DNA from: VYFG01 sp965203365
GTDB taxonomy: Bacteria > Pseudomonadota > Gammaproteobacteria > Arenicellales > Poriferihabitantaceae
Reading direction: 5' to 3'
Assembly: GCA_965203365.1 (NCBI GenBank)
Contig: OZ241878.1
Span: 620,001-684,000 of the forward strand
DNA: 64,000 nucleotides
This document shows positions 56,543 to 64,000 of this stretch, piece by piece. Below the pieces are notes generated by a model. It was not told the origin of the DNA, made no database searches, and worked only from the letters and a program-made list of their open reading frames with translations. The translations under genes were made by a program, and so were the position numbers. Within the stretch, counting starts at the first letter, position 1; each line of letters opens with the position of its first letter.

Positions 56543-56544
56543 GG
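56322..56544. mobile_element. 0.22-kb element with IS-end-like termini (MITE-like or internally deleted IS)
   Basis: Left end CTCCGAAGTGCGACACC (56332-56348) matches the 51.38-kb copy, including a shared subterminal GTCGCCTGAT. Right end TGGCACTTCGGAATGGAAGT (56521-56540) matches the 59.0-kb end TTGCACTTCAGACTGGAAGT. The ends are inverted relative to each other. The interior is GC-rich and shows no transposase motif. It interrupts the DUF6088 gene. Confidence 0.6.
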
Positions 56545-56576
56545 TAAGAAAAAGCGATGGAACTCCCATATTTCCA

Positions 56577-57085
56577 TCAGAGAAATTTCTCCAGTCTTCG
56601 AAGACGCCGCATGATTTCGTTTCTGGGGAGAAAGACAAGATCATCATCGTGGAAAAGTAGCAGGGCGTCATAGAGCCGGGGCAGTGGGACGATATCATGC
56701 TTCTCTAGTTCATCTGTAATCCACAGTACACCACGAACTTCTACCCCATTGCCGCTGGATATGTCTCGAAGCGGTCCGTCTCCTGTTAGCAGGATGCTGT
56801 CTTCAATGTCTTCGACGAGAGTCAACGCGAAACAGTCATTCAATTTCAGCCGATTGTGTTCGTTGAAATATCGTTGTGCTCTTGTAACCGAAGTCCCGGC
56901 AATTCGCGGACCTCCAGTCCACGCCGTCGCAGAGAAATCTTTTCGCCATCACTGATGCATAGCCACTCATCTTCGAACAGAACGTCGGGCATGACGAACG
57001 AATAGGGCAGACGCCGGAAATCCTCCAGCAGGGACACCTTTCGAAGATCGATCATACATGATGTATCACTGACGACTATCCGCAT
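56577..57085 (-). pseudogene. PIN-domain toxin-like gene, one frameshift
   Basis: The N-terminal frame (56846-57085) starts MRIVVSDTSCMIDLRKVSLL with the PIN-domain Asp, then FVMPDVLFEDEW. The second half is in another frame, reading TRAQRYFNEHNRLKLNDCFA and then ILLTGDGPLRDIS with further PIN acidic residues. One missing base near 56,900, in CCGGGACTTCGG, accounts for the shift. Together about 168 residues. The start overlaps the end of the ImmA/IrrE-type gene by 20 nt, forming an Xre-ImmA-PIN toxin-antitoxin-like operon. If the shift is real, the nuclease is inactive. Confidence 0.75.
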
Positions 57086-58160
57086 TGCACTCAGCGGGCC
57101 CCTTTAATCCTTCTTCGATTATTGGTACGGGCTGCTGTAGCAATTCAGTTGCCTTGCCCAATGAAATCAGCCCTTCCGCCAAAGCTCGATAGCAAAGCCT
57201 TTCAAAACGCCGAGGAAGTTCAAATGTTCCCTCACTGCCGGGCCCTTCCATTGGGACGGGTTCGGTTTTTCTCCACTTTCTAGCAACCGTCTGAAAAGCA
57301 TACGCAAGAGTAGAACTGTCGATGACGCCGATTTGCTTCAAGCGTACAAGCAATGCAGCGGCGCTCACACGATACAGGCGTTTTAGTTGGATGAGTTCGT
57401 TGTAGCCAAGCGCATTGCGATGTCGTCCGATTTCTCTGACAAGGTGCTCCTGCGGAATGAGGAAAGCGCCGGCAAATACGTTCGACGCTTTCTCGTGGTC
57501 CACAGGCGATACTTCGTCAAGCAGTCGATGGGCCAACTCATGTGCAAGCGTGAGTCTGCGTCGTTCAAGCGAAATAGCCTGATTGACGATAATGACTGGG
57601 ATCTTCTTTTTGTGCCGTGGTCGGCGAACAAGGCAGGTCAAGCCGGAAACCTTGTCCGGCAGAGGAATCACAAGTACTTTAATCCCCTGATCCTCCAGCA
57701 GGGCAGTCATGTTGGGGATAGGGTCCAGCCCCAGCTTCCATTCTTTGCGCAAGTCTTCGGAGAGCGTTTCACCGTCACCTTCCTGGTCGAGACGGCGATT
57801 CCCGCATCAAGGCTCCTTCCATGCGCCACTGTCGACATCCAGGATTTCCTCGACTGCAAGGTATCTTTGCAAGCGGTCGATGACGGTTGCCTCGACTTTT
57901 GCGCGGTCTCTCGCACTCGCTCTGGACAGCTTGCGAAACTCGACAGCTTCAAGTTCCTCAAGCTGATCACTAAGCAGGTATTCGATTGATACATCCAGAA
58001 GCTTCGTCAGGCGCAGCAAAACACCTGAACTCGGCATCATTTCGCCGCGCTCGTATTTTCCGATCGCTTGCGCCGAAACCGCTTTCTCTAGTGCCTTTGC
58101 CAAGTCTCGCAAGGAGTATCCGGCCTTCTTTCTGGCGAGCCTTAACCGATCTCCAAACAT
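57066..58160 (-). pseudogene. Xre-type regulator with ImmA/IrrE metalloprotease domain, split by an in-frame TGA
   Basis: Residues 1-117 (58160 to 57810) form an Xre helix-turn-helix protein (RLRLARKKAGYSLRDLAKAL, QAIGKYERGEMMPS, LTKLLDVSIEYLLSDQ). After the TGA at 57809-57807 the same frame resumes for 19 codons and continues into a DUF955/ImmA peptidase, with zinc motif HELAH in RLTLAHELAHRLLDEV. Relatives are one continuous chain of about 360 residues, so a point mutation may have created the stop. A TTG at 57752 could restart the peptidase half as 228 residues. In relatives the peptidase cleaves a partner repressor or antitoxin. The next gene encodes the PIN protein. Confidence 0.8.
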
Positions 58161-58196
58161 TATTATCCCTTTAATATCACTTGGGGTTTACAGAAA

Positions 58197-58217
58197 ACAA
58201 TTTATAGTTTAAATTGT
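58197..58217. promoter_or_regulatory. Palindromic operator candidate upstream of the Xre gene
   Basis: ACAATTTA-TAGTT-TAAATTGT: perfect 8-bp arms around 5 nt, 37 nt before the Xre start, in an AT-rich promoter region. A typical layout for autorepression by an Xre-family regulator. Confidence 0.6.
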
Positions 58218-58368
58218 AAATCAAAAGATCTAGTCGTATCAATATATTTGAGCGCTTCCCAGCAATTCCCGCCAAGGATCTCAGGCCCGGGAAGGGATAG
58301 GATGAGGACTAGCGACCTGCGGGGAGTGTGGACAATGCGCCCCCTCCGGCGGTTGGCCGGACTGACGA

Positions 58369-59010
58369 TTGGCCATGGGTTTTCCTGAAGAACCGGCCGG
58401 TCACCCACTCGGTCACGACACCGGGTCAGGATGTGTCGAAGGACTCCAGATCAGGCTGGCGGTGCTCGAACGCGATGGCCGGTACAGCGTCTCCCAGTCC
58501 GGCATGTGGAACCCAAGAACCATCCGCGTCACTGTCTCCATCCGCGGGGTAACCCGCCCGCCTTCACCCGGGTGGCCTGGAACAGCGAGCAACGACCGGG
58601 GACATCGTGCAGTGTTTGGAGCCGATTTAGGACCGGGTGCATACCGGCACAGCGGACCATGGCAAGGAATTCGCTGAACACCAGCAGACCGCCGAAGCGT
58701 TGGAGATGGGCTTTGACTTCGCCACCCCCGACCATTCCTAGGAGCGGGGTCTAAACGAGCACACCAACGGCCTGATACGCCAAGACTTCCTGAAAGGGAC
58801 GGACTTCCGCTAGGTGATAGCGTATCAGGTCCGGGTGGTGGAAGATCGGATCAACTGCCGGTCCCGGAAGGGACTGGGGGTTTGGACCTCTCAAGAGGTC
58901 TTCACCGCCGCGGCCCTCCTTTGAAGCTGGTCACCCCTCGCTGATTCGGGATTCTCGTGACCCACGGGAGTGGGTTCGCTCGGCCGGACGGGGTAAGTGT
59001 TGCACTTCAG
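58369..59010 (+). mobile_element. IS30-family insertion sequence remnant
   Basis: Contains the transposase C-terminal fragment described separately and ends at the IS-end motif AAGTGTTGCACTTCAG (58995-59010). The left end is not recognisable and the upstream part (58369-58635) shows no clear transposase domain. The right end abuts the helicase remnant, so the insertion or a later deletion removed that gene's 5' part. Confidence 0.65.
58636..58924 (+). pseudogene. IS30-family transposase C-terminal fragment with two internal stops
   Basis: The frame reads TGTADHGKEFAEHQQTAEAL, then FDFATPDHS, TAG, ERGLNEHTNGLIRQDFLKGT, then DFR, TAG, and RINCRSRKGLGVWTSQEVF before a terminal TGA at 58922-58924. 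This is the DDE-domain end of an IS30 transposase (TxDNGKEF, WERGxNENTNGLxRQ). The TAG codons at 58739-58741 and 58811-58813 make it inactive. Confidence 0.85.
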
Positions 59011-59023
59011 ACTGGAAGTGGGG
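58995..59023. repeat. IS-end-like motif at the right edge of the IS30 remnant
   Basis: AAGTGTTGCACTTCAG followed by ACTGGAAGTGGGG. Read on the other strand, it carries the same GAAGTGCAACACTT core as the 51.38-kb copy, facing inward. Its outer flank is the same as the left 20 bases of the hairpin at 54,019-54,042. Confidence 0.65.
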
Positions 59024-59956
59024 TCGCATTGGGATGAGAAGGATGATGGTCTTTCAGAGGCTGATGTGTCCCGCTTGGCCGAAGGGACGCTTGCATTCTT
59101 CCTGGCCAATGATCAGAAAAAGGAGCATATCCACGAGTTGTTTCAGCTTCTCGCTGGGAACATCTCCGCAAATATCGCCGATCCGGCTCGCCGTATAATC
59201 TACGGCAGAACACTTTATGGTGTTCAGGATGCCCAAGCCATTGAGGAATGGGTTCAGGCGAACGCTGAGTGCCTGCTTTCGATTGTTGATGAAACAGAGA
59301 CGCTGGACCTTGTTTGGCCCTTAATCACCCGGCATATCAGCAGCGGTATATTCACAAAGTTCGATAAACCGGAGGTGCTTGAGGAAATCGCGCTTGGATG
59401 GATCAGTGGTCTGCCTTTCAGAGACTTACTGGAAATCATCCGTCAGCACAAAGTGAAAATGATATGGGGCACACGAAGGCGGGAGTTCAAGATCGATCAT
59501 GTTGTTGACGTCTGTGAAGGAACGCTCGCTTATGACGGCGAACTGCTGGTAGGCGCATTGTGTAAATTCATTGGAACGCTTGGCCAAGATGGCGCCGGAG
59601 ACCTAGTCGACCGTCTGCAGGTTTTTCAAAAGCGCCTTAAATATGGTCTACCAACAGAAACCACCATTGCCCTTTATGAGCTTGGAATTTCGGACCGTGT
59701 TATCTCACAGAACCTCGCCACATCATTGAATCTGGCTGCGACCCAGAAGACTGATCTCGTGAAGGAGCTTAAACAAACCCGGGACGTGACCAAAGCGATG
59801 ATGGGGAAATACCCAAGCTATTTTCAGGAGCGAATGAATGAACCCTGCAGTAGAAATCATGATCAGCGATTCGAACTGCCCCGAGCTCAGCAAATGCTTC
59901 GTGGTCAGCTTGAAAAGAGCAAGATGGAAGAAACGCCATTCGTTGGAAAACTTTAA
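58997..59956 (+). pseudogene. C-terminal remnant of a large protein, probably a DEAD/DEAH-type helicase
   Basis: About 310 codons are open, starting inside the IS end. The segment (AEGTLAFFLANDQKKEHIHE, IIYGRTLYGVQDAQAIEEW, GLPFRDLLEIIRQHKVKMIW, FQKRLKYGLPTETTIALYEL) resembles the helical C-terminal region found after the helicase core in large DEAD/DEAH proteins of defence islands. No Walker or DExH motif is present, so it is a truncated fragment. The family assignment rests on memory of similar tails and is tentative. Confidence 0.5.
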
Positions 59957-59996
59957 GAACTTAAGGGCGCATCTTACTTATGCGCGATAGACTGAT

Positions 59997-60601
59997 ATGA
60001 GTTATGACATCATTGGCGATATATACGGGCATAGCCAAAGCCTGGGATCGATTCTGACCAAGCTTGGGTATGAGAACCAATCCGGCATCTATCGTCATCC
60101 TTCGCGCAAAGTAATCTTCCTGGGTGATTTTATCGATCGTGGCAATTACCAGCGTGAGGTGATCGATATTGCGAGAGCGATGATCGATTCTGGAAATGCA
60201 CTCGCAGTGTGATGGGTAACCATGAGTTCAATGCAATTGCGTATTACATCGCCGACCACGAAGGAGAAGGTTGCCTCAGGCCGTATTCTGAGAAGAATAC
60301 AGGACAGCATCAAGCATTCCTTGATGCCTACCAAGGCTCCCCTGCTGCTTATGAAGATACCATTAACTGGCTCAAGACCTTGCTGCTCTGGCTAGATCTT
60401 GGCGATTTGAGAGTCATTCATGCTGGCTGGGATAAAGATGTCCCGTCCGAGTTGCGCGGCAATCTGCGACCTTTCCAAGTGGGTCAGTGGGTGGTCGCCA
60501 GTCGGCATGGCCCTTCTCCGTTGATTGGTCAACTGAGAGGGTCTGCCATCCTCTGGCCCGCTGCCATCCGCCTAACTCAAGCGATCCGGAGACGGGGCTA
60601 A
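59997..60601 (+). pseudogene. Metallophosphoesterase gene with a 2-bp frameshift and truncated end
   Basis: Frame one (59997-60212) has the metal motifs GDIYGHSQSL and FLGDFIDRGNYQREV; frame two (from 60212) continues with MGNHEFNAIAYYIADHEGEG and LDLGDLRVIHAGWDKD. The break is a duplicated TG at 60208-60211: removing one TG gives a continuous ALAVMGNHEF. Similarity ends at about 60,530, shortly before an IS-end motif. The intact protein would be a PrpE-like phosphoesterase. Confidence 0.8.
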
Positions 60602-60603
60602 TG

Positions 60604-60620
60604 GTTGCACTTCAGAGTGG
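60604..60620. repeat. IS-end-like motif, rightmost copy
   Basis: GTTGCACTTCAGAGTGG is the exact reverse complement of CCACTCTGAAGTGCAAC at 51380-51396. These two are the closest pair in the window and bracket 9.2 kb of decayed island in inverted orientation. Confidence 0.6.
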
Positions 60621-60654
60621 TACGAGGGGCGTGATTAAGTGCTAGAATCACGCT

Positions 60655-61804
60655 ATGAGATGGAGATGGCCACTATCTGACTGGCCCGATTTTCGCCATG
60701 ACGAGCGCCCGGTCGAAAATCGGCAATTCGAATTTTGCCTGAAATCAGAACGTCTAACTGGCTGCTTTGCAGTCCTGCCGGTGGAGTCCCAAAAGGATGC
60801 CACGATGTATTTGATGTTGTCAGAGGCGATCAAAACCCGTGCTATTGAAGGCGACGAGTTGGATAGAGAATCGGTCCGATCATCTCTGCTTTCCTGGATG
60901 ACATCCGAAACCCTGTCGGACAACCCGGACCAGAAAGCGACCGGAGCGGCTGCGCTGCTGGTGAGTGTGCGCCAGCATTGGCAAGCCTCCTTGACATATG
61001 ACTGGTTAGGGGAGTGGCAATCCATGGCGGTTCCAGAGCAGCGCTGCACTGATATTCTACGGGGTCCATATCGCAACGACCGTTCCGCCCATGCAGGTCG
61101 TGAGTGGTCCGTACGGTCGACAAACTGTGCACTATACAGCTCCGCCAGCGACCCAAGTGCCAGAAGACATGGTGCGGTTCAAGAACTGGTACAACCAGCC
61201 CTACCCAATGCATGACGACCAGATGATGTCCGGGCGGGCACGAGCAGGGATTGCCCATCTCTGGTTTGGGACGATTCATCCATTTGATGATGAGAATGGA
61301 CGCGTTGGCCGGGCGATCTCTGACCATGCCCTGTCGCAGTCGCTGGGCGGTCCGACCACCGCATGTCGCTCCATGGTGATAAGGGAAGACAACCAGTTCT
61401 ATTATCTGCAAATGGAGAAAGCGAGCCGTAGCAGCTTGGATGCGAATGACTGGCTTGATTACTTTGCGGATCGAGTTATCAAGGCACAGGCTATCGCCTA
61501 GGAAGAAGTGGACTTTGTGTTGTTCAAGACACGTTTCTATGCCACCTGCGGTGATCAATTGAATGACCGGCAAGCCAAGATGATATGGTGGGTATTTTCG
61601 GAAGGTCGTCAGAGCTTCGATGGGGGAATCACGACCAAGAAATATGAAGCGATCACCCAGTGTCCCAATCGAACAGCGAGTCTTGACCTTTCAGATCTGG
61701 TGGCCAAGGGAATTATTACCGCGTTATCAGGCGGTGGCAGAACCACCCGCTATGATTTGACATCGGTCGAGTCGGTTCGCTCGGATTCTAGGACAACAAC
61801 CTAG
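60655..61804 (+). pseudogene. Fic/DUF4172 AMPylation-type protein gene with a frameshift and an amber stop
   Basis: N-terminal DUF4172 region (MRWRWPLSDWPDFRHDERPV), Fic inhibitory-like segment AIEGDELDRESVRSSL, then after a frameshift near 61,088 MQVVSGPYGRQTVHYTAPPA and the Fic core HLWFGTIHPFDDENGRVGR, and after an in-frame TAG (61499-61501) a winged-helix tail (FVLFKTRFYATCGDQLNDRQ, SLDLSDLVAKGIITALSGGG). The Fic motif normally reads HPFxxGNGR; here Glu replaces the first Gly. Full length would be about 380 residues. Probably inactive. Confidence 0.82.
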
Positions 61805-61813
61805 AGAGGTCAT

Positions 61814-63472
61814 ATGGCCTACACCGTTCCATCTGACCTGTCCCGCCTAGCCCTGTCCGGGGCTCGCAACGCCGAACTCAAGGTGTTGCGAATGCTAAAG
61901 GCAGAGCTTTCCAATGATTTTACGGTTTTCCATGGGGTGCATTGGTCACGGGAGTATGAATCCCGGACGCAGTTTGGTGAAATTGATTTCGTTGTGCTGA
62001 ATCGGTCTGGAGAAGTCCTGTTCGTCGAACAGAAGAATGGCCCTCTGGAAGAAATCAACGAGAGACTCGTCAAGCGATATGGAACTGACGAGAAGGATGT
62101 GGCTCAACAGATTCATCGGTCCATTAACAAGGTGCGGGAAAAATTCAATCGCCTGCATGGTAAAAATCGAAGACTGGTCGTGAATTACCTCATTTACTGT
62201 CCTGACTATCGGATAAAACAGGTCAATGCCGCCGGGCTGAATGCAGAGCGTATTGTCGACGCCACGGCCAAAGATGGGTTGTCAATAAGAATTCAGACAT
62301 TATTGGGACCCGGTCAGAAAACGCGGGACGGTTGGTACCAAAAAGTTGAAAATTTCTTTTATCAAACATTTGATTTGGTGCCCGATATCCACACCCATAT
62401 CGGGTCACAGGAAAAGCGGTTCGTGCGCCAAAGTGGGGCGCTGGCCGATATTTTGATCAATCTCAAGATGGAGCCTTTCCGGCTCAAGATATCGGGGGCG
62501 GCGGGCAGTGGTAAGAGCCTGTTCGCCAGGCGGTTCTTGGATCGTGAGATCGCCGATGACCGAGCGGTATTGCTGATTTGTTTTAATCGTCCATTGGCCG
62601 AGCGGTTCATACAAAGTGTTGGCAATGCGGGAACAGTCAATACATTTCATGGATTCTGTAAAGAGTTTCTGGAATCTGTCGGACAGGGGGTGAACTTTGA
62701 GTCGACGAAAACAGATTCGGTCTTCTGGCAAGGTGTCCTAGAGCAGGTCATGGACCAGAAAATCGAAGATAAGAACAAATATGACACGCTGATTGTGGAT
62801 GAAGGTCAGGATTTTGAACAAGAATGGTTTGAGATTATCCAGCTCTTCCTTCGTGAAAGCGCGAACATTCTCTGGCTGGAGGATGTCGATCAGAATCTAT
62901 ACAACAAGCCACCCGTATCACTGGATGGGTTTGTTGGCTACAGTATTAAACTCAACTACCGTTCGCCGGAATCGATTGCACGATTCATTAAGGACTCACT
63001 GCCCATTGATTTTGATCAGGGGAATGATTTACCGGGTTTGGGTGTCGGTATTCACGGCTATACCCATGCCGATGAGCAGCCAAAAATCGTCGGTAAGATC
63101 GTTCAGCAATTGATTCATGATGGGTTCAGACCGGATGAGATTGTCGTGATCTCATGTCGCAGTGCGCAAAAGTCAGTGCTCGGCCAATGTGATCAGGTTG
63201 GTGGAGTAGGTTTGCGACGTTATACCAATACGTACGATGAGAGCGGACATCAGGTCATGACAGATGGTGACTTGCTATTCGACAGCGTTTATCGATTCAA
63301 GGGGCAAGAGGCACCTGCTGTCATTTTGGTGGATGTGGATCCGAATACAGCGCACCAGACGCGCGACGAAAAGGTACTGTTTTGCGGAATGACGCGAGCG
63401 ACAGTCCGACTGGAAGTGGTCGTAAACAGTGAAAACGACTATTGCAGCCGATTTTTCGACAAACTGAAATAG
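61814..63472 (+). CDS. NERD nuclease-related domain fused to a UvrD/SF1-type helicase
   Basis: 552 residues, uninterrupted. An N-terminal NERD domain (about 20-160) has the nuclease-like acidic/lysine pattern GEIDFVV and LFVEQKNG; the helicase core follows with Walker A ISGAAGSGKSLFARRF, TFHGFCKEFL, DEAD-box-equivalent LIVDEGQDFEQEWF, YRSPESIARFI, VYRFKGQEAPAVIL and motif VI GMTRATVRLEVVV. Shorter than most UvrD helicases. A ribosome site AGAGAGG precedes the ATG. It lies 9 nt after the Fic remnant and 25 nt before the next gene, suggesting an operon. NERD-helicase fusions occur in defence islands; the function is unproven. Confidence 0.85.
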   Translation: MAYTVPSDLSRLALSGARNAELKVLRMLKAELSNDFTVFHGVHWSREYESRTQFGEIDFVVLNRSGEVLFVEQKNGPLEEINERLVKRYGTDEKDVAQQIHRSINKVREKFNRLHGKNRRLVVNYLIYCPDYRIKQVNAAGLNAERIVDATAKDGLSIRIQTLLGPGQKTRDGWYQKVENFFYQTFDLVPDIHTHIGSQEKRFVRQSGALADILINLKMEPFRLKISGAAGSGKSLFARRFLDREIADDRAVLLICFNRPLAERFIQSVGNAGTVNTFHGFCKEFLESVGQGVNFESTKTDSVFWQGVLEQVMDQKIEDKNKYDTLIVDEGQDFEQEWFEIIQLFLRESANILWLEDVDQNLYNKPPVSLDGFVGYSIKLNYRSPESIARFIKDSLPIDFDQGNDLPGLGVGIHGYTHADEQPKIVGKIVQQLIHDGFRPDEIVVISCRSAQKSVLGQCDQVGGVGLRRYTNTYDESGHQVMTDGDLLFDSVYRFKGQEAPAVILVDVDPNTAHQTRDEKVLFCGMTRATVRLEVVVNSENDYCSRFFDKLK

Positions 63473-63497
63473 AAAACTGGCAGGTTAAGAGAGCGGA

Positions 63498-64000
63498 TTG
63501 TCTCAACACATTCTTCAATTCCTATTGGTACCCGATTCGGGCGCCGCGCGGCGCCTGCGACGCCGCTTGGCCTTGCGCAGTGCGCGTTCGGGTATTGTCG
63601 TCGGCACCTGGTCGGAGTTGATGGTAAGGGCGTGTCACGCCTATCTGGTCCCGGAAAGGATTGATGATCACGACAAAGGCTTCAGTCATGCGTTGGAACA
63701 ACTCGAAGATGCTTTTTGGACTGAGAGCCTTTCGGTAGCCCCTGTGGCCACCGCCGCAGCCGTCAAATCGGCGCTGATCCAGGTCGTGTCGGCGACCGAT
63801 CCCTCAGACAATGGGGAAATTGCCAGTTTTAAGGGGTTATCTCAAAGACCACAGCGACACCTTGAAGATCTGTTCCGTCTAGCCAAGTGGTTCCAAGGAC
63901 AATGGCCACAGGAACTGTCAGCAATGCAGTCGGTGCTGGCGGCTGATGCAAATGATGCCCTGCATACGATTCGGGTGTATCGCCATGAAGGGATGCCCCG
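63498..64000 (+). CDS. Large protein of unknown function, possibly an AddB-like/PD-(D/E)XK nuclease (partial)
   Basis: The frame opens at TTG 63498 with AAGAGAG a few bases upstream and is still open at the window end (about 167 codons). The N-terminus reads MSQHILQFLLVPDSGAARRL and then GIVVGTWSELMVRACHAYLV, resembling the first strand and helix of inactivated-helicase/nuclease proteins of the AddB type. The catalytic region would be outside the window, so this is a guess from context and the N-terminal pattern. Placed directly after the NERD-helicase gene. Confidence 0.55.
   Translation, partial: MSQHILQFLLVPDSGAARRLRRRLALRSARSGIVVGTWSELMVRACHAYLVPERIDDHDKGFSHALEQLEDAFWTESLSVAPVATAAAVKSALIQVVSATDPSDNGEIASFKGLSQRPQRHLEDLFRLAKWFQGQWPQELSAMQSVLAADANDALHTIRVYRHEGMP

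Noticed and set aside
1..64000. CRISPR arrays, tRNA or rRNA genes
   Set aside because: No regularly spaced direct repeats, cloverleaf-like genes or rRNA sequence were noticed on either strand by eye. A tRNAscan or CRISPR search was not possible here.

Overview
The window looks like a gammaproteobacterial chromosome segment. The blocks hflK-hflC-DUF2065-purA, rnr-rlmB, glnA-ntrB-ntrC, rpoE-rseA-rseB and guaB-guaA, a fused-type pntA with pntB, and ttcA all point that way; the genus cannot be told from the sequence. Positions 1-51,327 are dense housekeeping sequence in short operons. Several core genes (ttcA, guaB, the lone AAA15 ATPase gene and, less clearly, yggS) have a -10-like box only 6-14 nt before the start codon and no Shine-Dalgarno, which suggests leaderless or nearly leaderless mRNAs.

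Layout of the core. 1-5.2 kb: proC (cut by the window edge) and yggS leftward, argC, a membrane coiled-coil protein and a class V aminotransferase rightward, ttcA leftward. 5.2-10.3 kb: a giant AsmA-like protein, a DUF938 methyltransferase-like protein and an MT-A70 adenine methyltransferase. 10.7-14.9 kb: the nitrogen-control block, with NtrC sites, a sigma-54 promoter, glnA, a strong terminator, then ntrB-ntrC. 15-20.9 kb: hflKC, DUF2065, purA, a gabD-like dehydrogenase and a LysM lipoprotein. 21.2-25.1 kb, leftward: pntA, pntB and, 4 nt behind, a long-form hisG. 25.2-31.7 kb: rnr, rlmB, ppk2, msrAB (leftward), pdxJ. 32.2-33.4 kb: an AT-rich lone AAA15 ATPase gene, probably acquired. 34-41.8 kb: Mth938-like protein, hom, recJ, rpoE-rseA-rseB, ppx/gppA. 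41.8-48 kb, leftward: a 2-phosphoglycerate-kinase-like protein overlapping avtA, the Prc protease, an ArsR-methyltransferase fusion. 48.2-51.3 kb: guaB-guaA.

From the 3' end of guaA, a known island insertion site, to the window end lies a defence/toxin island. Its left part is wreckage of a type I restriction locus (hsdS tail and hsdR head) with an intact DarT-DarG toxin-antitoxin pair between them. Next come an intact AAA+ ATPase whose subtilase partner was cut to about 41 residues and fused to the tail of another gene; a DUF6088 antitoxin-like gene interrupted by a 0.22-kb IS-end-bounded element; a PIN-toxin / Xre-ImmA operon carrying a frameshift and an internal stop; an IS30-family transposase remnant; the C-terminal part of a likely helicase; a frameshifted metallophosphoesterase; and a Fic gene with a frameshift and an amber codon. 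The last two genes, a NERD-nuclease/UvrD-type helicase fusion and a large protein running off the window, are intact as far as seen and may be a functional two-gene system.

The island is punctuated by copies of one IS-end-like motif (core GAAGTGCAACAC) at about 51.38, 56.33, 56.53, 59.0 and 60.61 kb, and by a related hairpin at 54.02 kb. Several genes carry very small lesions: a 5-bp tandem duplication, a TG duplication, and single-base gains in A and T runs. darTG, the AAA+ ATPase and the terminal helicase pair remain open while almost everything else decays. No integrase, tRNA, rRNA or CRISPR array was seen.
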